Source: Candidatus Rhodoferax bjergmarkensis (lineage in GTDB: Bacteria > Pseudomonadota > Gammaproteobacteria > Burkholderiales > Burkholderiaceae_C). From it: a DNA stretch of 37,685 bases. Positions 25,405 to 34,390 of the stretch are shown here, in pieces. The stretch is from the NCBI GenBank assembly GCA_016708345.1, contig JADJFX010000014.1:1-37685 (forward strand), given 5' to 3'. Under the pieces are notes generated by a model. It was given only the letters and a program-made list of their open reading frames with translations. It made no database searches and was not told where the DNA came from. A program made the position numbers and the translations under genes. Positions within the stretch are counted from its first letter, which is position 1. Every line of letters begins with the position of its first letter.

Positions 25405-26157
25405 ATGTCTGATCAGCGCGTTACCGGGCGAGTGCTGGGCGTGCCGATTGATGCGATCAGTTGGGAGCAGGCGCTTGAACGCATCCGCCACTGGGGGCAA
25501 GGGCACGAGAGCTGCTATGTCTGCATCGCGAATGTGCATTCGGTGGTGACGGCGGGGCAGGATGCCGCCTTTGGCGAGGTGGTGGCGAATGCGGACATGG
25601 CGACCCCGGACGGTGCGCCGGTGGCCTGGATGCTGCGCAAGCTGGGCTTCCCCACGCAGCAGCGCATCAATGGGCCGGACTTGATGTGGAAGTATTGCGC
25701 CACAGCCGCCGGGCGCGATGAGTCGATTTTTCTGTATGGCAGCACCGATGAAACCTTGGCGATCTTGCAGCAGCGTTTGCGGGCGGCTTTCCCTGCGCTG
25801 AAGATTGCCGGGGCGATTTCACCGCCTTTTCGGGCGTTGACCGCAGCAGAGGACGCTGCGGATGTTGAGCGCATCAACGCTTCCGGCGCGGGCACGGTGT
25901 GGCTAAGCCTGGGTTGTCCAAAGCAGGAAAAGTGGATGGCAGCGCACCGGGGCAGGATTGGCGCTGTGATGATTGGTGTGGGTGCGGCCTTTGATTACCA
26001 CGCTGGCACGATATCACGCGCACCGCTGTGGATGCAGCGCAATGGCCTTGAGTGGTTCCATCGGTTGTGCAGCGAGCCAGGTCGGCTCTGGAGGCGCTAT
26101 CTGGTGACAAATTCAATCTTTGTTGCTCGTGCCCTGATGCAGCTAATTTTTCGATGA
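25405..26157 (+). CDS. WecG/TagA/CpsF-family (GT26) glycosyltransferase
   Basis: The product is 250 residues, the usual length. It opens VTGRVLGVPIDAISWEQAL, and the family hallmarks ADMATPDGAPVAWML, RINGPDLMW and LGCPKQEKWMA are all visible, as is the C-terminal GLEWFHRLCSEPGRLWRRYL. These enzymes transfer an N-acetyl-mannosaminuronic acid, N-acetylmannosamine or glucose unit to a lipid-linked acceptor. Exopolysaccharide loci with XrtB often contain one. One base separates it from the GT4 gene. The acceptor is probably the second or later sugar of the repeat. Confidence 0.93.
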   Translation: MSDQRVTGRVLGVPIDAISWEQALERIRHWGQGHESCYVCIANVHSVVTAGQDAAFGEVVANADMATPDGAPVAWMLRKLGFPTQQRINGPDLMWKYCATAAGRDESIFLYGSTDETLAILQQRLRAAFPALKIAGAISPPFRALTAAEDAADVERINASGAGTVWLSLGCPKQEKWMAAHRGRIGAVMIGVGAAFDYHAGTISRAPLWMQRNGLEWFHRLCSEPGRLWRRYLVTNSIFVARALMQLIFR

Positions 26158-26168
26158 GAGGGAATCAA

Positions 26169-26381
26169 ATGAGATCACTTTTCCGATTGCCGATTCCTGT
26201 GCTTGCCTATCATCGGGTATTGCCTTGCGCAGGCAGCATCACGATTGCCGTTGATGAGTTCGCGCGGCAACTTCAATGGTTGCAAAAAAATGGATTTCGC
26301 ACGCTGTCCGGTCTGGAATTTGAACGGGCATTGCGAGGCGAACAGGGTGTGGGGCGGGCCATTGATCAAACCGTGCTTATC
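26169..26381 (+). pseudogene. Polysaccharide deacetylase, N-terminal fragment cut by an IS1595-type element
   Basis: The start is ATG 26169 with GAGAGGG upstream. The first 71 residues (PIPVLAYHRVLP, VDEFARQLQWLQKNGFRTLS, AIDQTVLI) match the region preceding the catalytic TFDDG motif of NodB-type deacetylases. Immediately after LI, where the motif should be, the sequence changes to the presumed IS1595 end (26382). No other part of this gene is visible; the intact deacetylase at 33590 is a different gene with its own start. Confidence 0.8.
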
Positions 26382-26657
26382 CGGTTGTCTCCCAAACCCA
26401 CTACAGGTAGTATGTTGAGCGTCTGCGACAATTTGGGATGGCCATGGTTATCGACGTGCTTGAACGAGACGATTTGCCGTTTCCCCGCTCGCTTCCTGAG
26501 TTTCAGCGACTGTTCCCGGATGAAGCGGCGTGTGCGGCCTACCTTGAGCGCGCCCGATGGGACGCCGGGTTTGTTTGTGACCACTGCGGCTCGCCCGGAG
26601 AGCCTTATCGCTTCGCCAATCGCCCGGGCGTTTGTCGGTGTCGTTGTCTATACCGGG
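26382..26657 (+). mobile_element. IS1595-type element, 5' fragment, truncated by IS21
   Basis: Begins where the deacetylase coding stops (GGTTGTCTCCCAAACCC, likely the terminal repeat) and ends at the IS21 left end (TG at 26658). The other end is not in the window. Confidence 0.65.
26438..26657 (+). pseudogene. IS1595-family transposase, N-terminal zinc-ribbon fragment
   Basis: From ATG 26438: LPFPRSLPEFQRLFPDEAAC, then the zinc-ribbon half VCDHCGSPGEPYRFANRPGV and a CRCRC that supplies the second metal-binding pair. This is the first 70 or so residues of an IS1595 transposase. The DDE core is absent, and the frame runs into IS21 sequence (VKSDQGCRLKSG). Non-functional. Confidence 0.75.
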
Positions 26658-26855
26658 TGAAATCTGATCAGGGGTGCCGATTGAAATCTGGCCAGGGGCT
26701 ATAGCTGCTTGTCATGATGGCAACTGTGGATAAGTGTAACGTAAATTGGTCTGTTTCACCTCCTATGGGTCGGTTTGCTGGGGAGTGGCTTCGTGATGCG
26801 CGGGGAAGTGCGCGTAGGGCGTAGCCCGTAGCGGAATTCCCCGCGCGGCGGCCGA

Positions 26856-27659
26856 TCAGAACGGTTCAATTGCTGATTCAGATTTACCTCGCTTGCTCTG
26901 CTCCCTGGCCTTGATACGGGATTTTGCAGTCGCCGTGCTGTGCCGGTAACGATACGACTCGTTACCGGTTTCTACGATGTGACAGTGATGGGTCAGGCGG
27001 TCGAGCAATGCCGTGGTCATCTTGGCATCACCAAAGACACTGGCCCATTCGGCGAAGGCAAGATTCGTCGTGATCATCACGCTGGTGTGCTCGTAAAGCT
27101 TCGAGAGCAGGTGGAACAACAATGCACCACCTGCTTGGCTGAACGGCAAATATCCCAACTCATCCAGAATGACCAGATCCATGCGCATCAGCGCAAAGGC
27201 GAGCTTGCCGGATTTGCCGGCGGCTTTCTCCTGTTCGAGCAGATTGACCAGATCGACGGTCGAGTAAAAGCGCACACGCTTGTTGTGCCCGGTAATGCCG
27301 GATACCCCGAGCGCAGTTGCCAAATGTGACTTCCCGGTACCGGTGCCGCCAATGAACACGACGTTGTGTGCCTCCTCAGTAAAGGACAGGTCGGCCAGTT
27401 CCATGATCAGGCGCTGATCAACCTTGGCCTGCTCAAAGTCGAAACCCGCCAGGTCGCGATGCACCGGAAACTTGGCGGAATGCAGTTGGTAACTGATCGA
27501 GCGCATATGGCGGTCCGTATGCTCGGCCTGAAGCAAATTCTCGATGAGGCGGCGAGATGTCTGGAGGGTGAGCGAATCCCCTTGGGCCACGAAGTCATCC
27601 CAAGCACCGGCCATACCATGCAGACGCAAACTCTTGAACTCGGCGGCAATATCACGCAT
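26856..27659 (-). CDS. istB: IS21-family helper ATPase IstB
   Basis: The product is 267 residues. A leading domain (MRDIAAEFKSLRLHGMAGAW) precedes the AAA+ core: Walker A GGTGTGKSHLATALG, Walker B LVILDELGYLPFS, sensor-like MITTNLAFAEW. A short Lys/Arg tail ends the protein. IstB forms ATP-dependent oligomers that bind target DNA and activate the IstA transposase. The ATG overlaps the istA stop by eight bases, the standard coupled arrangement. Intact. Confidence 0.96.
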   Translation of the reverse strand: MRDIAAEFKSLRLHGMAGAWDDFVAQGDSLTLQTSRRLIENLLQAEHTDRHMRSISYQLHSAKFPVHRDLAGFDFEQAKVDQRLIMELADLSFTEEAHNVVFIGGTGTGKSHLATALGVSGITGHNKRVRFYSTVDLVNLLEQEKAAGKSGKLAFALMRMDLVILDELGYLPFSQAGGALLFHLLSKLYEHTSVMITTNLAFAEWASVFGDAKMTTALLDRLTHHCHIVETGNESYRYRHSTATAKSRIKAREQSKRGKSESAIEPF

Positions 27660-29142
27660 GGCTCACCTCCATGCGCAGGCTGTCATAGCGACCGGTATCG
27701 GCGACTGGTTCTTCGTTGAGGGTGAGTTCGGTCTCGACCGGTGTTGGCGGTGGCGTCGATTTGAGCCGATGCAACACGTTCTCGATATGCTCGGCGCTGG
27801 GATTGCCGGATTCCAGCACCAGTTCGACAGCCACCAGCACCGACTCCAGTCCATGCTTGGGAACAGCCGCCAGGACCTTGGCCATGACCCGATCGCCACC
27901 TTCGTGCTTGAGTAGCAGACCACGTAATTTCTTGAATTGATCCGGCATGTCTGCAAACGGTGCGCCATTGCGCAGTGCTCCCGGCTTGCGCTCAATCAGC
28001 GGGAGGTAATGCTGCCAGTCGTAGCGTGTTTCGTTGCGCCCGAAACAGCGGACATGACTGGCCACCACGGCATCGTGCGCAACCAGGTCAATCCGCTCGG
28101 GATAGATACGGATGCTGACCATCTGGCCCACCAGTTCGCACGGCGCCGAATACCGGTTGCGCTCCTCGCTGACCAGGCAGGTGCTGGAAACCTTGCCCAA
28201 GGTCTCGACGTAGCCGTCGAACGGCGTAATCATCGGCATCAGATGCTGCTGTTCCTGCTCGAGCATTTCGGCCAGTGTCAGATCGTACTCGGGATGTTTG
28301 AGCTCCTGCCACAGCGCCCGACAGCGGGACAACAGCCACAAATTGAGTTCGGTGAAGGAGCCGAAGCGCTCATGGGCAGCGTCTTGCCAGAGTCGGCGCC
28401 GGCTGTCCTGAACGTTCTTCTCGATGATGCCCTTCTCCCATCCGGAAGCAACATTGCAGAAGTCGGCATCGAACAGGTAGTGCGCGGTCATCGCCGCAAA
28501 GCGCTGATTCACGATCCGCGACTTGCCCTTCTTGACCTTGTCCACCGCGGTCTTCATGTTGTCGTAGATGCCACGCCGTGCAATGCCGCCCAAGGCGGCG
28601 AAGGATCGCGTGTGGGCGTCGAACAGCATCTCATGGCTCTGCATCGGGTAAGCCTGGACGACAAACACTTTGCTGAAGCACAGTTTGAGGTGCGCTGCCA
28701 TGATCTTGCGCCAGACGCCACCGATCATCAGGTGTTCTTCGCTCCAGTCAAACTGGTGTGCCTCACCCGGTTCGAATTGCAGCGGGACAAAGGCGCGCGC
28801 CACCGCGTGACCATTACTGGCATGCCAGCCACGGATATAGTCCGTCACCGCCGTGTAGCCGCCAGCGTATCCCTTCGCCTTGATGGCGTGAAAGAGCGCC
28901 AGAGCGGTGCGCCGATTGCGGCGCGGACGGTGGGCATCGACTTTCAGCGCCCTGACCAATTCTTCCTTGAATCCGCTCAGCTTGCCGGGTTTGCTGGCCC
29001 GCTGGTATTTGGGCTCCGTTCCCAACGGAACCTTCAGCCACTTCTTTATCGTCGTTCGCGACAACCCTGTCCGTCGCGCTATTTCCGACCGGGACTTGCC
29101 GTCCCTGAAAAACATCCTGCGAACTCTACCGAACATCTCCAT
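27652..29142 (-). CDS. istA: IS21-family transposase IstA
   Basis: The product is 496 residues from ATG 29142 (MEMFGRVRRMFFRDG). The open frame extends to 29196 but those codons overlap the terminal repeat side. The N-terminal helix-turn-helix is KSRSEIARRTGLSRTTIKKW. The DDE core shows QFDWSEEHLMIGG (first Asp), GIYDNMKTAVDKVKKG (second Asp) and a Glu near GWEKGIIEKNVQ. A C-terminal beta-barrel region (RYSAPCELVGQMVSIRIYPE) follows. With IstB it inserts the element. Both genes appear intact, so the element may be able to move. Confidence 0.96.
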   Translation of the reverse strand: MEMFGRVRRMFFRDGKSRSEIARRTGLSRTTIKKWLKVPLGTEPKYQRASKPGKLSGFKEELVRALKVDAHRPRRNRRTALALFHAIKAKGYAGGYTAVTDYIRGWHASNGHAVARAFVPLQFEPGEAHQFDWSEEHLMIGGVWRKIMAAHLKLCFSKVFVVQAYPMQSHEMLFDAHTRSFAALGGIARRGIYDNMKTAVDKVKKGKSRIVNQRFAAMTAHYLFDADFCNVASGWEKGIIEKNVQDSRRRLWQDAAHERFGSFTELNLWLLSRCRALWQELKHPEYDLTLAEMLEQEQQHLMPMITPFDGYVETLGKVSSTCLVSEERNRYSAPCELVGQMVSIRIYPERIDLVAHDAVVASHVRCFGRNETRYDWQHYLPLIERKPGALRNGAPFADMPDQFKKLRGLLLKHEGGDRVMAKVLAAVPKHGLESVLVAVELVLESGNPSAEHIENVLHRLKSTPPPTPVETELTLNEEPVADTGRYDSLRMEVSHA

Positions 29143-29245
29143 GGTGATCACCCTTTCTCGCTCCTGCACAAAAATCGCACAGGTTAGGTTGAACACCCTG
29201 GCCAGTATTAAACCGGCACGACCTCCTCAAATTGGCCGGAATTCA

Positions 29246-29861
29246 GCCGGTACGAACAGCGACAAGGGCAGCGCGGCCAGATCCACCTCCAGCAGATCCC
29301 CCAGACCGCTGGTTCCGGTCAGCCAGCGATGGCTGGCCAACTCCGACCCCGGCACGGCCATGCGGGCGATGATCGAGCCGACGATGGCGGTACGCATCAC
29401 ACCGCTGATCCCCAGCGATTCCAGCAGCGGCTCGAAGGCCAGTTCGCGCATCGCCGCCAGGGCCACGTGTTCGACGCCGATGGAGCGCGCCTGGGTGAAT
29501 TCCAGGCTGTCCGGATCGACTTCGACAAAGGTCGCAGGCGACGCGGCAGACGCAGCGGTTGCCGTACTGGCCGACGTCGCTGCGCCGCCTGGGCCACCAG
29601 CCGGGCAAAACAATGCTGGGCGTAGCGCTCCACGTTCTCCATGACCGCCATCGGCATCAGTGCCTGCTGCCCAGACAAGAGCTGGTCGAGGCGCGCACAC
29701 AGATCAGGCCAGCGTTCTTTGGCGAGCGGGAAATGGCGACCGAGGTTGAGCAACGTCACTTGGCGTACCTTGCCGCCGACACGGCGGCTCTCCACCAAGC
29801 GGTGGGTGATATAGCTTTCGCCCGTCGTGCTGTTGCGTGTGGGGGTGGTACGGATGAACAT
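29246..29861 (-). pseudogene. IS1634-family transposase, N-terminal part, frameshifted and cut by IS21
   Basis: Start at ATG 29861 (MFIRTTPTRNSTTGESYITH, then RLVESRRVGGKVRQ and LLNLGRHFPLAKERWPDLC). After one frame change near 29570 it continues ATFVEVDPDSLEFTQARSIG and VEHVALAAMRELAFEPLLES. It is cut at 29246 by the IS21 end. Only the first 200 residues or so of the usual 550-residue IS1634 transposase remain. The 3' part is not on the other side of IS21, which is flanked there by IS1595 sequence. Confidence 0.8.
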
Positions 29862-29994
29862 GCCCCAAGGATAACGCAACAAGCAGGCCAGAAACCGCCT
29901 GGCAATACAATTATGGCACTACATTTTAGGCCGAAATTGCGAACTCAATACAATCAACGGGTTGCAGAATATCACACCACGAAAACCACGATTT

Positions 29995-30150
29995 ATGACG
30001 GAGGTATACAAACTTGCCAAGAAAATCATCCTCAACCTCTTGCGCATGGATACGACTGATACGGTCAAATCCAGCTTGCGCCTGAAGCGAAAAAGAGCGG
30101 CTTGGAATGATCAACTGCGCATGCGTTTCCTCGGACTGAGTCCGTTATAA
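29995..30150 (+). pseudogene. C-terminal fragment of an ISAs1-like transposase
   Basis: Frame: VYKLAKKIILNLLRMDTT, then KSSLRLKRKRAAWNDQLRM and FLGLSPL, stop TAA 30148-30150. The pattern (helix with NLLRxDTT, then basic RLKRKRAAW and a short hydrophobic end) matches the C-terminus of ISAs1-type transposases; compare KFALALLRQDTQ and LLGLTLQG in the intact copy at 4513. Only the last 50 residues are present. The sequence 29862-29994 and 30151-30254 shows no further coding signal and should contain the IS1634 and IS630 ends. Confidence 0.5.
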
Positions 30151-30254
30151 TGTTCGAGCGCGGAAGCCTTGGGCTCACGGGGCCAAATTCGAGATTGACC
30201 CCCCCTTGATGGAGGCTTATACACTCTCTTCGGCGCCGTTGAATTTCCTATCCT

Positions 30255-31301
30255 TTGAAATGCAAAAGAACTTCGGACGGTCGCAAGCACGATCATGGGG
30301 CGCTTCAGGTGATGCAACAGCAAGCCGTCAAGGCGATTCGTGAAGGGCAAGACGTGAGCAGTGTGGCGGTGGCCTATGGCATCAATGTGCGCAGCGTCTT
30401 TCGCTGGCTGGCGGACTTTGCCAACGGCGGTCAGAACGCCCTGCTGGCCAAGCCGATCCCGGGGCGTCCGCCGAAGGTGAGTGCGGAAGAGATGCGCTGG
30501 CTTGCCCAAGCGGTGAGAGACAACACCCCGCTGCAATTCAAGTTCGTCTTTGGCTTGTGGACCCTGTCGCTGATCGCGGCCCTTATCGAGCGCGAATTCG
30601 GCAAGAAGCTGTCGCTCGCCTCGGTCAGCCGGATCATGAAACTGCTGGGCTTCTCGGCGCAGAAACCGCTCTACCAGGCGTGGCAGCAGGACGCGACGCT
30701 GGTGCGGGCCTGGGAAGCCGAGATCTACCCGGCGATTCGTGCAGAAGCCAAAGCCAAGAGTGCGACCATCTACTTTGCCGATGAATCGGGAATTTGCTCC
30801 GACTGCCACACGGGAACAACCTGGGCGCCCGTGGGTGAAACGTCGGTCGTGGAAGTGACTGGACGCCGCTTCTCGCTGAACATGATCTCGGCGGTCAGTC
30901 CGCGTGGCAAATTCCGTTTCATGCTTCACGACGGCTCGGTCAATGCCGAAGTGTTCCGGGAATTTCTCAAGCGACTGATGGTTGGCGCCACGACGCCGGT
31001 CTTCCTCATTGTCGATGGTCACCCGATTCACAAGGCGAAGTTGATCAAGAAATTTGTCGAAGCCCAGGACGGCAAGCTCAAGTTGTTCTACCTGCCGCCT
31101 TACTCGCCGCAGTTGAACCCCGACGAGCAAGTTTGGGCGCACGTCAAGCGCCGGGTTTCCCGGCAACTTGTACAGTCCAAGGACGAAATGAAGCGGCTGG
31201 CCCTCGGCGCGTTGCGCCGAATCCAGAAACTCCCCGAGTTGGTGAAATCCTTCTTTCGCCAACCCGAGTGTCAATATGCCGCTCTCTGCCATTTCATATG
31301 A
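30255..31301 (+). CDS. IS630-family transposase
   Basis: The product is 348 residues from TTG 30255 (MKCKRTSDGRKHDHGALQVM); an ATG 54 bases downstream (MQQQAVKAIREG) is an alternative. A Tc1/mariner-like helix-turn-helix (VSSVAVAYGINVRSVFRWLA) is followed by winged-helix sequence and the DDE core: ATIYFADESGIC (first Asp), VFLIVDGHPIHKAK (second Asp), YSPQLNPDEQVWAHVK (Glu). The last codons and stop (ATA TGA) run into the end of the next IS: the TGA uses its first two bases (31300-31301). The native C-terminus after QYAAL may therefore be altered, but the catalytic part is complete. Confidence 0.93.
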   Translation: MKCKRTSDGRKHDHGALQVMQQQAVKAIREGQDVSSVAVAYGINVRSVFRWLADFANGGQNALLAKPIPGRPPKVSAEEMRWLAQAVRDNTPLQFKFVFGLWTLSLIAALIEREFGKKLSLASVSRIMKLLGFSAQKPLYQAWQQDATLVRAWEAEIYPAIRAEAKAKSATIYFADESGICSDCHTGTTWAPVGETSVVEVTGRRFSLNMISAVSPRGKFRFMLHDGSVNAEVFREFLKRLMVGATTPVFLIVDGHPIHKAKLIKKFVEAQDGKLKLFYLPPYSPQLNPDEQVWAHVKRRVSRQLVQSKDEMKRLALGALRRIQKLPELVKSFFRQPECQYAALCHFI

Positions 31302-32743
31302 GCCTCTTGCAGAACTCCCAGCCGACAAGTGTTGCGCTGCACCATTGGCCTCGCTGAAGCCGTTTTTTGATGGTGAAACGTAAACTTCGTGGCTAAATCT
31401 ATCCGTAAGTCATTTTTCTCATGATCCAGTGCAAAGCGCTCCCTGCATCCGCAAATGCATCCCCTGGAAATCAGGTGGGTAGCGCGTATTCATTGTCGCA
31501 ATCGCATCAGCTGGTCAGCCGCCAAGGCCAGGATGCCAAACATCAGGTGCCCCATGACTTTGGTGGCGCCCTGAACCCGGATGTTTTCGCCGCCAAAATC
31601 GTCTTTGAGTCGCGCATTGCTGCGCTCGGCCACGGTGCGCTCGTTGAAACGGATCGCATCAGCCGGCTCGAATTCTTCTTTCGTACCGCCGCGTGGATTA
31701 TGGTCAATCAGCGGCACATGATTCAGGCTTCGACTGTGCTCGTGCAACACGGTGCTGCAATAGGCGGCATCCATCACATCGTAAAGACTGGTGACGCGGG
31801 CAGCGCTGATCAAGGAGAGGGAATCGCCGCACGGCTATCATGCATCGAGGCGGACGAGAGCAAGGCCGCGATGGGGACGCCACAATCCGCGGTATCGAGA
31901 TGCAGTTTGTAGCCGTTCCAGCTTGCTTTATAGCCCTGTGCATTGCACTTGGTGCCGCGATCGCAGCGCGTTGGCATGTCTGCCAACATCTGGGCCAATG
32001 TCTGCTGGCGTTGGCGCTCAAGCGGCGCCACCTTGGCCGTCGGACGGGCCTCGCCCCGCGCCGGGCGGCCGCGCTTCTTTCGGGGCCGTGCCGCAGGGGC
32101 CGTGGTTTCACCGGCGGTATCGGCGTCCTTGCTTCGGGCCGGACGTTCGCGCGCATGGATCGCAGTGCCGTCACGACTCAGATGGCCGATCAACTCACCG
32201 CCAAGGTGCGTCTTGATCAGGGCTTCGTGCACCCGTTCGGGCAGTCGGCACTCGGCGAATTCAGAGAAGGCGCGCGAGAACGTCGATTCGGACGGCACTT
32301 TTTTGCACAGCGGAAATCCGCAGATGCGCCGCAGGGCGCGATCAATCGCCAGACGCTCAATCAAACCGGCGGTCGTCGCCAGCCCGAGAACCGCCTTGGC
32401 AACAAAGGCATTGGCCAACCAGGCGCGTTCGCTGGGCGGACGTCCGATGCCGCACCACGTCGAGGTCACGAATTCCTCAATCCGTATCCATTCGAGCGTA
32501 TGAATCACCCGCTCAAGTTTGGGTGTCAAGGTGCCCACGTCGTGGCGCAGTTCAGGAAGCAATTCATGCTGAATGACGTTCCAGCGTTGCATGATCAGGT
32601 CGCGTTCGGTAGCATTCATGGGCGGGCGTTATGATGATTGGCTTGGTAACCGCATCATGCCAGAAATGGCCGCCCGCACTTCCTTCAATTCGCCAGCCTG
32701 CGCGAATAAATCCTCAACAAAACTCGAGTTTTGCAAGAGGCTC
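31300..32743 (-). mobile_element. IS5/IS1182-type insertion sequence, full length (copy 2)
   Basis: 1444 bases with terminal inverted repeats: GAGCCTCTTGCAGAACTC at the left and, on the minus strand, GAGCCTCTTGCAAAACTC at the right. It interrupts the 3' end of an IS630 transposase gene and ends 72 bases before the GT2 gene at 32815. The relic at 7772-8475 and the solo end at 22683 belong to the same element type. No clear target duplication was found. Confidence 0.85.
31490..32619 (-). pseudogene. IS5/IS1182-type DDE transposase with one frameshift
   Basis: From ATG 32619 (or 32592, MQRWNVIQHELLPELRHDVG) the frame carries an N-terminal DUF772-like region (RPPSERAWLANAFVAKAVLG, KKVPSESTFSRAFSEFAECR). 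The first catalytic Asp is in LSRDGTAIHAR, then a Pro/Arg linker and the DCGVPIAAL segment. The frame stops after SRAAIPSP at 31810. An overlapping frame continues ISAARVTSLYDVMDAAYCST (second Asp) and ERTVAERSNARLKDDFGG (Glu) to 31490. The break is at GGG 31819-31821; copy 1 has four bases there and reads through (AAIPLSLISAARV). One lost base, real or by error, separates this from an intact gene of about 376 residues. Confidence 0.88.
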
Positions 32744-32814
32744 TTATGAAAAAGTTAGTAACTGACCATCTTATTGAGTGCTCAGCATGAATGATAGAGA
32801 GAGTAGATAAACTC

Positions 32815-33593
32815 ATGCGAAAGTCTTTGAAATTTTCTATAATAACATGCACATGGAACAGTGAAGAATTCATTCAGCAATGTATTGACTCAGTGCTAGG
32901 GCAAGACTATCCATACATCGAATATATCCTTGTTGATGGTGGTTCGACTGATAAAACGTTGGATTATATCAAAGCTATTGGGCGGCCTACCCATCTAATT
33001 ACCAATATACAAGGTGGAATTAGTAAGGCAATGAATAAAGGTATCGAATTGGCCACAGGAGACATCGTTGCCCATCTACATTCCGATGACTATTATTTAT
33101 TACCGTCGGTTTTAGGTGAGATCGCAAAAATATTTGAAGAGACAGATGCTGGATGGGTTTTCGGAAAAAATATGCGCGATCAAGGAGAGGGTCCGAAACC
33201 TGAAAAATGGATAGTTCCAAGATATTCTTATCAGCACCTTCTAAAAGGAAATTTCATTCCATGAATCCACCTTTGTGCGCCGCCAACTTCTCATCGATGC
33301 TGGAATGTTTCAGTACCGTATGGAAATATGGTATGGACTATGACATGTGGTTGAAACTCGGTAAGTTGTCTAAGCCTGTTCAACTGGACCTCGCAATTGG
33401 TGTGTTTCGTGAACACCCCAACAGTTATTCGACAGCAAATGCTGATGCAGCGTTTGAAGAAGATTGGCACATCCGAATGAACCACTTGGGTTGGTCTCCT
33501 GCCACATGGATATACCACTATGCCCATTACTTGGTTCGCAAACAAAGAAAACGACGATCCGTCTCTGGCGAAGATGCGACGACGACGTCATGA
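32815..33593 (+). pseudogene. Family 2 glycosyltransferase, AT-rich, two frameshifts
   Basis: From ATG 32815 (after GAGAGAG): FSIITCTWNSEEFIQQCIDS, VDGGSTDKTLDYI, GDIVAHLHSDDYYLLPSV, ending LLKGNFIP at TGA 33262. Then, in frame 2, ESTFVRRQLLIDAGMFQYRM. Then, in frame 3, YGMDYDMWLKLGKLSKPVQL and FREHPNSYSTAN to 33593. Two bases are missing near 33260 and one A is extra near 33327. The rebuilt protein aligns end to end with the GT2 at 19451, but base composition is far lower in GC, which points to a separate origin. It lies right after an IS and overlaps the next gene by four bases. Confidence 0.8.
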
Positions 33594-34390
33594 ATCGCGG
33601 CTCCATATTGATGTACCACGTCATTGACGACTTCAAGACGCCTGCTGAGAGGCAATGGTGTTGTACCCCAGAGAAATTCCGCGATCAGATGTGCTGGCTC
33701 CGAGAGTCGGGTTACTCGATTGCTAGTCTTAGCGACTTTGTCGTCGGATTGACAGCTGGAAAAACACTCCCGCCTCGTGCTGTTTGTGTGACATTCGACG
33801 ATGGTACAAAATGTCTCATCGATCGTGCTCTGCCCGTTTTGCGAGAATTTCAGATCCCTGCGATGGCGTTCGTCGTTTCTGACCTTATCGGCCGTGAAAA
33901 TGATTGGCTGGTCAAGAAGGGGTGGTCCAATCGGAGTCTTCTCGGGGCGGCTGACTTGAGGACTCTACATCAATCTGGGGTGGAAATTGGGAGCCATTCT
34001 GCGACGCACGCAAACCTCGCACATGCAGCCCCAGGCCACTTGATCACAGAAGTCCGTGACAGCAAACATCGTCTTGAAGACGTGCTCGGTTCGGCAGTGA
34101 ATCACTTCGCTTACCCGTTTGGGCAATTCAATAGACACGTGGTTGAAACCGTCCGTATGGCTGGATATGAAAGCGCCTGTACAGTGGAGTCAGGCTGGAA
34201 TACCCCAGTAATTGACCCAATGTTATTGCGCAGAGTTGAAGTATTCAACCAGGATACAAACTTTGAATTCCGGATGAAAGTAAAATGGGCCGTAGAAAAT
34301 ATTCGTCCGAGTATAAAGGCAGCAAAGGGAATTCTTAAGCGGCTACTGGAAACTGCTAGAATTCGCGACCGTAATCGATATTCTCAATAG
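33590..34390 (+). CDS. Polysaccharide deacetylase (NodB-homology domain)
   Basis: The product is 266 residues from ATG 33590 (MNRGSILMYHVIDDF); the longer frame to 33464 overlaps the GT2 gene. Motif 1 is TFDDG (residues 68-72, with the catalytic and metal Asp), motif 2 is SHSATHAN (metal His pair), and motif 3 is FAYPFGQFN. The end is a basic tail without a membrane anchor, and there is no signal peptide, so it may act in the cytoplasm on a precursor or be exported another way. It removes N- or O-acetyl groups from sugars of the polymer or precursor. Overlaps the GT2 gene by four bases. Lower GC than the main cluster. Confidence 0.88.
   Translation: MNRGSILMYHVIDDFKTPAERQWCCTPEKFRDQMCWLRESGYSIASLSDFVVGLTAGKTLPPRAVCVTFDDGTKCLIDRALPVLREFQIPAMAFVVSDLIGRENDWLVKKGWSNRSLLGAADLRTLHQSGVEIGSHSATHANLAHAAPGHLITEVRDSKHRLEDVLGSAVNHFAYPFGQFNRHVVETVRMAGYESACTVESGWNTPVIDPMLLRRVEVFNQDTNFEFRMKVKWAVENIRPSIKAAKGILKRLLETARIRDRNRYSQ

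Larger units (their letters stand above)
26658..29245 (-). mobile_element. IS21-family insertion sequence (istA-istB)
   Basis: The ends carry two-copy repeats. At the left, TGAAATCTGATCAGG (26658-26672) and TGCCGATTGAAATCTGGCCA (from 26675). At the right, on the minus strand, TGAATTCCGGCC and then TGCCGGTTTAATACTGGCCA (29218-29199). The element starts TGAA and ends TTCA. Flanks differ (IS1595 on the left, IS1634 on the right) and no target duplication is seen, so at least one junction has been rearranged after insertion. Confidence 0.8.

Noticed and set aside
27937..29187. 416-codon plus-strand open frame
   Set aside because: Antisense to istA.
30111..31328. 405-codon minus-strand open frame
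   Set aside because: Antisense to the IS630 transposase, which has the DDE motifs.
31421..31912. Plus-strand frame repeated almost identically at 7752-8357 (minus strand)
   Set aside because: The duplication is real but reflects the two IS copies; the coding strand is the opposite one, where the DDE motifs are found.
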